DNA from: Crossaster papposus
Taxonomy: Eukaryota; Echinodermata; Asteroidea; Velatida; Solasteridae
Length of the DNA: 64,000 bases
Direction of reading: 5' to 3'
Assembly: GCA_037893245.1 (NCBI GenBank)
Contig: JBAIAA010000414.1
Span: forward strand, 558,001-622,000
The notes below the pieces were generated by a model, which saw only the letters and a list, made by a program, of their open reading frames with translations, was not told where the DNA came from and searched no databases. Positions 56,295 through 64,000 of the stretch are shown one piece after another (the first letter of the stretch is position 1; each line of letters opens with the position of its first letter). Both the position numbers and the translations under genes were made by a program.

Positions 56295-58488
56295 CAGGCC
56301 CGTCAGATGGGGGGGGCGACGGTTGCGAACGCCCCCCCTTTGAAAATCTTTTTTTTTTTTTTTTTTTTTTTTAAGGTAAAAATTGCGTTTTTGGTTAAGA
56401 GAATGATGGCGCTTTCCCATCCAGTGACATTCCTCTCTCTGTGACTTGTATGGCTTAATTTAAGCACGAAATAGTCTAGGCCCGTTATGTCCGAAATAAA
56501 TGGAGTGGGCGAACACTAAAGACTAGATGACCGTATGGTATAAGATAAATCAAATGTGATTTTATTTGGGGTGCGAGGGGAGAATTGTAATCGCAAATTC
56601 TCTTGTGTTAGCAATAGCAGTGCTTTCGTGTCTTTACTGTTATGACACTCGTCAGTTGCAGGTAGGTGATTCCATGGTAAGGAATCGGGTCTAACTCGCA
56701 AGGTGTGTGGGTTTGGTGTGGTTACAATCAATGAACGTGAATTCCAGGTATTTGGAACTTAGCCATATTATTTATATTGGGTCCGTATTATTTCTCTTGT
56801 ATAGAGAGCAGTATGTTGGGTTACAACTGTGTTTTTTTACTGCTTGGTGTTTTAATTGTTACGGTCCGGTTGTTTATGGCTCGGTTGCTGATTGGAATTG
56901 GCGTTTTTGCGTTCGCATTTGCCAGAGAAGAGGTTTGATATTTGTTGGTTAAGTGATCTCATTGTTACCTTTTTTCGGTTTATTTCTTGCCATGGCTTTC
57001 CTATGCGGAAATTGTATATGAATATAATGAATATATTCGGATTGTGGGGCACATTGTAGGCAAGAAAAACCGTTTGGTTTGTTTTGGTTGATGAGATGTT
57101 TTAGGAGGGATGTTTCCCTGGTTTTGTTGGTATTCTCTGGGGTATATATGTACAGTTTGCGTACGTAAGATGGGTAGCGTGCAAAACGGCGTGGCCCGGT
57201 GGATGATACCGTGTTGTGATTGGTCATCTTATTATCCAATGGGTGCTCGGATGCGATAGAGCGGAAAACAGAGCATGGGTTGTGAACTCATGTTGTGGAT
57301 TTGGGCTAAAAGTGTGTTTGTTTTTTGTTTGAAAAAGCCATTATTTATATTTTCCTATTTTGGAAAATAGTTAAATGAGGTATGGGCTTTTAGATAATTT
57401 TTTCTTCTATCTTTTGATAGTTGTTTAAGAAAAAATCAAAACATCTAACCGTGTGCGGTGATGGAAAGATACGTTTTTTTTGGTGTTTGAAAAAGAAACA
57501 TATGGTCAAACCGTGTGCGGTATTTGGACAAATATGTTTTGGTCGGCCCTTTGTTTATGAGTATAGCGGCTACGTTGTGGCTGGTTTGTTTCAAATGTTA
57601 TAATGTATTGTAGGTGGAATAATCCCGTCTGCGGGTTATTTGTGTTCCAAATTACAGATTTGCTGATGTGCGTTCAGGTTTTTATTTGTTTAAACAAACG
57701 AGATGGCCGGGGTTTCCATGTTAGGATATTTGTACTGGTTGTTTTCCGAGTGCGAATGTGTGTGGGATATCGATGTCATGTGACGTCTTATGTGTGATAG
57801 ACTTATTAAAGCCAAGTCTGTGGTTGTACATGAGTACTCAAAGCAGAGAGAGAAACAACCTAATTGACTTAAGCAACTACAGTTTGTAGTAGTCTCTACA
57901 GTTTGATCCATTGTAACTTCCTAACACCATTTATGCATTTGCTACAATGTTCCTCAAAGTTCCAACTAAGGGCTAGGCTGACGTCATTAATGCGCAAACA
58001 GACTACTGCGCATACTTATTATGCACGAACGGACATGTGCTTTAGTGTTGCTACGACAGTTGATTTTTAACCCGGATTTTTAGTACTGATTAAGACATGG
58101 TTTTGAAACAATAATCTGACATAACGGTGTTACTTAGTCTATTTATGCAAATCACGACTTGGAATTAAAAGGATAGAAGGGAAATAAACGGTGTTTTCTC
58201 ATTTCCTTGTACACTTATTTACACACGTGACCATGTTTTGTCACGTGATCACACGCTGCAACTCGTCAACGGACTGGTGGTGGAAGGTTGTTAAGATTGT
58301 TGTAGAATCATGTCAAAAACTACTTCCGGTATTTCTGTGCGTCGACCAACAAGAAAGGTAAACTATGACACCATAATGGAACATTAAAATAAGAGAATGA
58401 GCGTGTTTTCGAAGGAAAATTTTTTGTTTGACTTTTTTGTTGTTGTTGAAAACGCCCCCCCTTTGAAAAAAGTGTCTTACGGGCCTGA
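56295..58488. mobile_element. 2.19-kb non-autonomous DNA transposon with 5-bp target duplication
   Basis: Termini CAGGCCCGT...ACGGGCCTG are flanked by AACAT on both sides (56290-56294, 58489-58493). A second inverted block, CGCCCCCCCTTTGAAAA, lies inside each end (on the left followed by a T25 tract). The interior is GT-rich with no recognisable transposase. Superfamily not assigned. Confidence 0.75.
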
Positions 58489-58493
58489 ACATG

Positions 58494-59015
58494 TAAATTG
58501 AGGTCACCTGATAGTACCCCATTTACCAAATATTACCAGGGAGAATGTAACCAATATTTCTGGCATTTTAATGTTATTAACAAGGTACAATGTAACCCAT
58601 ATTACCTCTCATTACCCTGTTATTACTCGGTAAAATGTCGGTTTCAATAGGGTAATAACAGTAATTTTTGGATTAACAATTATTTTTCTCATTAGAAACA
58701 TAGCCTGTCGGCCTCGAGGATAATTTATATCTAATCCTTATCCTCAGATACCAAATATTAAGGAATTTATAACACTTTCATTATCACACAGGTAATATCA
58801 TTTGGGTAATAACACGGTAATATCGGTAATATTTAGTCTTGGTCAAATTTTAGGGTGATATTATCGGTAATGTCGGTAATCGGTAACAAATTGCCCAGTG
58901 GGTCATTCCGTGAAATACCTTTTAGGCAAACAAGTAATCTTTTGGAAGGTGCGGTCAGGCACAATAACGATATCTGCTCAACAATCCTACAAAATTGGAA
59001 TAATTCATCTCCATT
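58494..59015. repeat. ATTACC/GGTAAT-rich stretch
   Basis: ATTACC predominates at 58510-58640 and GGTAAT at 58780-58890, so the two halves are roughly inverted. This may be the decayed end of the neighbouring Harbinger element or an independent MITE. Confidence 0.4.
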
Positions 59016-59545
59016 CTAACGCAGTTTGTAAGGTTTTTTGTATAACTGTTCACCATTACAAATTTTGTGTTTTTTATGTTTGTGTGATTTGCAGTATCGA
59101 AAGTTCCGTAAATCAAGTAAAAAAAAGACTAAAAAGGCAATCTTACCAAACTTGTGCAGACAGAGCCACCTCATTTTCCATCGCCCAAATGTGGCCTCTA
59201 TCTTCTGCTGTCGAGTCCTGCGATGATGTCTGTTAAAACGAACTTCCGCTTCATCTTGTGGGTTGGGTACAGGCGTGAAGAGCCACTGGCGCAACGGATA
59301 GGCGCTATCGCCAAGAAGGTACGAGTTTTTACCGATTAGGCCAGTCTGAAATTCATGGTTGAGGTAACAGTTTTCCCATATAAATGCATCATGCGTGGAA
59401 CCGGGCCATTGCACAACAATGTTCGTGAATTTCAAGTCATGGGAACATATTCCTTGAATATTGATTGCAAGGAACTGCTTTCGACAAACGTATGCATCCT
59501 CATCTCGAGCCGGCATTTTTTTGATTGGAATTTTAGGGTCCTAGA
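59016..59545 (-). CDS. Harbinger transposase, catalytic C-terminal block
   Basis: The frame can be read from a TTCTAG acceptor at ~59545 (an internal ATG lies at 59516). WPGSTHD and IEATFGRWKMRW supply the remaining Asp and Glu of the DDE triad. It ends with a Lys/His-rich tail at 59016. Confidence 0.78.
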
Positions 59546-59562
59546 AATGTGGTTTTTATTAG

Positions 59563-60807
59563 TAGTCCAGGCAAAATACATAATTTTGTTTTGTTGACCT
59601 CAAACAAATTGCAACAAATTGTTTTTCACCACAGTGCACTTCTATAAGGTCCCTAGAATGACATACTAAAAATCTACAAGAATCCAAGTGGTGGAAATAT
59701 GTCTAATTTGCATAAATCGTTAATCCCTGCCGTGTAATATGTTTATATTCCCATATTTGGGTATATATTTTATTTTTATTTTTTGAAAAGTTTATTTTGG
59801 CGATTATACTTAAACATCCTTACTTCAATAACATTTTCTAAAGCATGTAAGTGACTAAATAATTATGAAAATAATAGTAATGGTCCAAAATTACTACAAT
59901 TATACCCTATCATTTGCACGCATTTACCTTGTCTCCAGATATCATCAAGTAGTAAGTATTGAAGTGCTTTAAATTCACCAAGTTGCTTACTGGCACAGTT
60001 ATCATATTAAAACCTTATGAAAAATCATATGGACAATGATAACATTGTGATATTTAGCCCAGCAAACAAAAACTTGGAAAAAATGATGTGTCCCTAAATT
60101 GGGCTAACAAGTAGGTGAAGGGTTGCCTAAGGTGAGAAACTTGAACAAGTTCAAGGAAATCCCCAAAATACATTTTAACGTAGATATGATTATTGTAAGC
60201 AACAAAAATCTTAAATTTGGGGGGTTTCCTTGAACTTGTTCAGGTCTCTCACCTTAGGCAACCCTTCACCTACTTGTTAGCCCAATTTAGGGACACATCA
60301 TTTTTTCCAAGTTTTTGTTTGCTGGGCTAAATATCACAATGTTATCATTGTCCATATGATTTTTCATAAGGTTTTAATATGATAACTGTGCCAGTAAGCA
60401 ACTTGGTGAATTTGAAGCTCACCAATACTGACTACATGGTGATATCTGGAGACAGTGTAATGTGCGCACATTTATAGGGTCACAAAGTTGTCATTTTTGA
60501 TAATTACTGTGTTCTCATAATTATTCAGTCACTTATATGCTTTAGCAAATGTTATTCAAGTAAGGATATGTAAGTAGAATCACCAAAATAAACTTTAAAA
60601 AAAATAAAAATAAAATATATACCCAAATATGGGAATAAACATATTACATGGCAGGGATTAACGATTTATGCAAATTAGACATATTTCCACCACTTGGATT
60701 TTTGTAGATTTTTAGTATGTAATTCTAGGGACCTTATAGAAGTGCACTGTGGTGAAAAACAATTTGTTGCAATTTGTTTGAAGTCAAAACTTATTTTTCC
60801 TGGACTA
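59563..60807. repeat. Large fold-back (inverted repeat) element, ~1.24 kb
   Basis: The left arm begins TAGTCCAGG at 59563 and the right arm ends CCTGGACTA at 60807. Arms of ~590 bp run inward as near-complete reverse complements with a few indels to a loop around 60165-60220. For example, GCCTAAGGTGAG on the left matches CTCACCTTAGGC on the right. There is no ORF of note. It lies within the intron of the Harbinger transposase. Confidence 0.85.
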
Positions 60808-61088
60808 TAGTTTAAATGGAAGATTATAACTAATTGAGTGATTTTCAGTTTATAAAAGTTTTATTTTGGGGTAATTAATATGAGAAAAAAAATAATAAAG
60901 TGCTTTGGGGGACCGGCCCCGCCCCTAGAATGGTAGCTTATTAACATATAAAATTTGCATAATTGTGAAGTATGTTCGGGAAGACTTCGACGTCGCGACT
61001 AGCGCCACCATTTGTCAGTGTTTGAACTTGTGAACTTTTATACCATTTTATCACCCCTGGTCTTGTTACTTACACACCAAGGCACATT

Positions 61089-61631
61089 TTAAATTATTAA
61101 ACAGCAATTCTCCTCGAAAGGTCTGCGTAGAACATTTAAACTTCCATCCACACACCCCAACACATTCGGTATTTTATGACGATTTTGGTAAAAGTCTTTC
61201 TTTAGTATATCCTGACTTTTTAAATCTCTTGGGAATGTAATTATTCTCTGAAACTTCCTTTGGAGTGCAGTTGCTACACGTATTACAATTATTGAAACCG
61301 ATGGTTGGCTGATTGCACTTAAGTCCCCACAGACAAGTTGAAAATTTCCAGTGGCAAAGTAACTCAATGCATACATAATCTGCAATGATGCCGGTATGGC
61401 CTGTGATCTCCGGGTGGGATGTGCTACAGCATCGTTGATTAGGTCGATTACTTGTAAGATAACATGCCGATACAATCTATACCTTTTAATGAGTTCTTCA
61501 TCGTTGTAAGAATCTAGTGGCTGAAACCGGTCACAGAAAACCCGCTTGCGCTGAAGAGCACGTTGTTCAACTTCCTGATTCAAACATTCCGCTATATGAG
61601 TGCCGCTATTTTGACGCTCGAGACGATCCAC
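61089..61631 (-). CDS. Harbinger transposase, N-terminal block
   Basis: Open frame from ATG 61631. It contains CLNQEVEQRALQRKRVF, a long helical domain, and IPNVLGCVDGS with the first acidic catalytic residue. The last ~15 codons after GCVDGS do not match the family and probably run into the intron. Confidence 0.75.
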   Translation of the reverse strand: MDRLERQNSGTHIAECLNQEVEQRALQRKRVFCDRFQPLDSYNDEELIKRYRLYRHVILQVIDLINDAVAHPTRRSQAIPASLQIMYALSYFATGNFQLVCGDLSAISQPSVSIIVIRVATALQRKFQRIITFPRDLKSQDILKKDFYQNRHKIPNVLGCVDGSLNVLRRPFEENCCLII

Positions 61632-61926
61632 GCAAGTTTTTATTTATTCCATTTCTTTACCCAGGGTGTGCCCAAACAGTTTAAAACTGGTTTTCATTGG
61701 GGCCCTGCATACATCATCAAATAAAATAACAGTACATATTATAAATACAAGGATATTACAGGAATTCTAAACATTAATACTAATTCTGATTTACGAGATA
61801 GGCGAAAACCCGCCAAATAAAAAAACCTTTTAGGTGAAAAATAAGAAGGGGAAATTCCTATCCGGCTCCACATTAATATAGTGGCAACCAAGTTCTAACT
61901 TCGTAGATTGGCATAATATCTAACAC

Positions 61927-62292
61927 TCAGATGGCATGTCGGAGCTCTGATTTAAATGTGCTTAATGAGTCCAATGTTCGCAATTGTTCGGGCAGATTAT
62001 TCCAAATATTTGCACCACTCACAGCGAAACTTGTGGCGTAGCATTCTTTTTTGGCGAAAGGAACTTTCAGTGCCGTGTGGGTTGATTGCCTTGTTTCGCG
62101 AATTACTGTAAGTGGAATAGTAGTTGCGGGATGTCTTGAGGTCCCGCCAATGTTCGAGTGGTTTACGGGCACACGCAGATTTAAGGGTGTTTTGTGATTT
62201 ACCCGCAAGTGCTTACGGGAGGGTTGCGGGGAAGTTGCGTGCCCGTAAATCGTTGCGGGTGTTTTGTGAAGAAGGACCCTTTCCCCTGGCAC
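61927..62292 (-). mobile_element. Non-LTR retrotransposon fragment, C-terminal end of reverse transcriptase ORF
   Basis: About 120 codons ending ANIWNNLPEQLRTLDSLSTF plus a short tail, preceded by REKxxxTxxKVPFAKKE-like text. The IWN-LP...S.STFK ending is typical of the last residues of LINE polymerase ORFs. The upstream polymerase is missing, which fits a 5'-truncated copy. Confidence 0.6.
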
Positions 62293-62512
62293 ATACGCAA
62301 ATGCAGCGGGCCTATCCCCTTTAACACATACGAAAATACAGCGATCCTATCCCCTATGACACACACGCAGATGCAGTGGGGACTATCCCTTATAACACAT
62401 AATAATAATTATTATTAAATGCGGAGGGGCCTACCCCCAATACATACGCAAATGCAGCGCGGCCTACCCCTTATATTACACATACGCAAATGCGGCGGGG
62501 CCTATCCCCAAC
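62289..62512. repeat. Tandem array of ~36-47 bp ACACATACGCAAATGCAGCG units
   Basis: About six imperfect units (near 62289, 62325, 62372, 62395, 62441, 62478), each with GGGGCCTATCCCC-like text. A second short cluster of the same unit is at 63279-63390. Confidence 0.8.
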
Positions 62513-63656
62513 CATCCTGAGCTACGCAGCGCTTTTACGAGCTTTCTACTAATAGCTCTCAAACCCCTGCGGGCACTGGGCAAGATCCGTGATCATTTGG
62601 CGCAAAGATCAGAGCCTCCGTTACAAACAGACCAAGGCATGCGAACCAACCTCGACCACAGGCATGAAATTGCAGTTTTTCATTCATAAAACGCCGAGGT
62701 TGGCTTACAAACAAACAAGATGGCGGACGACCCTCAATTCGATTTTTTTTTGAAGGAAAACATTTTCGAAAAGTTCCGTGTTCCGTGCCTAAATGACCTA
62801 TGAAAACGCACCATGAGGAAGGCTCGTATGATGAAGGCTCGAATGTTATAGTGTGTTCTAAGACTGAGAGCGGTAAATCCCTGATGTACCAGCAGACAAT
62901 TATTGGCTTTTTCACCCGATCTTCCCGAAGTTCTTCCGCGACGCGCAGTTCTATTTGTCCATTCGCTTGGGCATCCGAGGTGTTCTCACAAAGTTTTATC
63001 CTCCCACGTAAAAATTAAAATTATTCGGAGAAATTGTAGAAATCAACGTATAGCGTGAAATAAAGCTTTGCTATTATAATGTTACACACAATGAGAAACA
63101 TAAAACACTGAAAAACTACGTAAACGCCAATAACATTATAGGTGGTAGAAATTGTCGATTTACCAGGGGTGGACGTTCATATAATGTATTGGCCAACTTG
63201 TTTAATGGCAAATAGTCGCAGGGTTCGAGGGCAATAATTCAAGAGTCCGTTAAACTCTGCGTGGCTCAAGATGATCCCCAACACAAACGCAAATTCACCC
63301 CAGCCTATACACTAACACATACGCAAATGCGGCGGGGCCTACAACTAACACAACACAAATGCAGCGGGGCCTACCTCTTAACACAAAACATGCCCTGGAG
63401 GCGGACGTCACTCATTATAGGGAATTCATCATTTTAACAGAGAACTCTCTCAAGTGTGACAAATAAATACTGGTAGTAGGTGCAATTTAAACGTAAGACC
63501 GAAGTGCTATGTGGTTGCGAGGTAGAATCGCCTTTAATGGCCGTCCATACCTTGCCAACAGCGTAGACACGTACCGTGCGCTATAGGCGGATCGTAACCG
63601 TCTACATTTTGAGGTGTGCTGCAAGTCCACAGAACAATCAAAGACAGACTATAAGT
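62513..63656. other. Upstream region of the SLC16-type gene
   Basis: Open frames on both strands at 62559-63018 match nothing known. The short repeat cluster (63279-63390) is the only structure before the start exon. Confidence 0.4.
63279..63390. repeat. Second cluster of ACGCAAATGCGGCGGGGCC units
   Basis: About three units of the array described at 62289-62512, separated from it by ~770 bp of other sequence, 270 bp upstream of the SLC16-type start exon. Confidence 0.7.
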
Positions 63657-63861
63657 ATGACCAGCGACTCAGGTGAGAACCGCCAACATTCCTGGCGGTG
63701 GATGATATTATTCTCTCGCTTCATGTGGTCGTTTATCGGCCTCGGTAAACTAAAAGCCATGGGAGTTTTTCTTCCGCACATCGTAGTTAGCTTTTCCACC
63801 AGCACAGCCGTCGCAGGGTTCGTGACAAGCGCCAGTGTGGGCGTGGGGAGTGCAGTATGCG
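63657..63861 (+). CDS. Probable monocarboxylate transporter (SLC16 type), first coding exon
   Basis: ATG at 63657 opens 68 codons ending at a GCG|GTGAGT donor (phase 1). After a short polar start, a WxW motif (HSWRWM) leads into a hydrophobic helix. GKLKAMGVFLPHIVVSF and a second helix follow, ending GSAVCG. This matches the start of SLC16-family carriers, where a (D/G)GxWxW motif precedes TM1 and a KSxGVFL segment lies between TM1 and TM2. Substrate class would be monocarboxylates or relatives, at a membrane. The rest of the gene lies beyond the window. Confidence 0.6.
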
Positions 63862-64000
63862 GTGAGTTTGTAACACTTTGTTGACAGTATATTCTACCAT
63901 GGAAGTAGACGTATATTATAGCGACGACATTAGGCCGTTTTGTTGCACGTATATATTACAATATTATACACATATATAGTTCATGTCTATGCGCCCCGAG

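Larger units (their letters stand above)
59016..61631 (-). mobile_element. PIF/Harbinger transposase gene (HARBI1-like), two blocks split by a fold-back element
   Basis: DDE transposase. Block 1 (61631-61089) carries a helical region, HPTRRSQAIPASLQIMYALS and NVLGCVDGS (first catalytic Asp). Block 2 (to 59016) carries EDAYVCRKQFLAINIQGICS, IVVQWPGSTHDAFIW (second Asp), GDSAYPL and QKIEATFGRWKMRW (catalytic Glu). Both blocks are on the minus strand in the right order and total ~330 residues, near the family size. Between them, an acceptor (TTTCTAG, ~59545) precedes KIPIKKMPARDED, so an intron is plausible. The exact donor near 61120-61130 is unclear. The intron contains a large inverted repeat (59563-60807). 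No TIRs were identified with confidence. The catalytic triad looks complete, so the copy may be recent. Confidence 0.8.

Noticed and set aside
62559-62915. 118-codon minus-strand ORF
   Set aside because: No family signature; both strands are open over the region; probably chance.

Overview
The window is AT-rich, intron-bearing eukaryotic DNA. It has GT-AG exons, long introns, tRNA-derived SINEs and dense transposon debris. Two conserved axonemal genes, a single-exon class A GPCR and the style of the repeats suggest a marine invertebrate, most likely a deuterostome such as an echinoderm. The species cannot be fixed from the sequence alone.

Host genes. (1) 31980 down to 10706, minus strand: 17 coding exons encoding the first ~1,040 residues of an inner-arm axonemal dynein heavy chain, best matched to DNAH12. 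All splice phases agree. The motor (AAA+) part is not in the window. (2) 37792-49396, plus strand: a complete 11-exon IQUB gene (866 codons; ubiquitin-like fold, IQ motif, Cys-pair motif), a radial-spoke-associated ciliary protein. The two start codons are 5.8 kb apart and the genes diverge, with several TGACGTCA sites between them, which suggests co-regulation of two cilium genes. (3) 6359-7296, plus strand: a class A GPCR split by one frameshift, lying either inside the next dynein intron or beyond a truncated dynein gene. (4) 63657-63861, plus strand: probable first coding exon of an SLC16-type monocarboxylate transporter. (5) 2243-4012, plus strand: a frameshifted Cys/His-domain gene remnant.

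Mobile DNA. The main families are: a TTAA-flanked MITE with AGGTAGGATACACC ends (about ten copies, one nested in another copy of itself); a TTAACCAGTTCGCGCC-ended MITE (about eleven copies); hAT-like elements with CGGTTACACGGTTAACC interiors; TAA-flanked Harbinger-type MITEs; and a Harbinger transposase gene (59016-61631) whose intron holds a ~1.2 kb fold-back element. A nested transposon stack (51264-56034) contains arrays of an 18-bp palindrome. There are also a 2.2 kb element with a 5-bp target duplication (56295-58488), a LINE reverse-transcriptase tail and several tRNA-derived SINEs.

The most unusual structures are a 51-bp minisatellite made of repeated copies of a dynein exon end plus its 5' splice site (19330-19836), and the palindromic-satellite transposon at 51824-55403.
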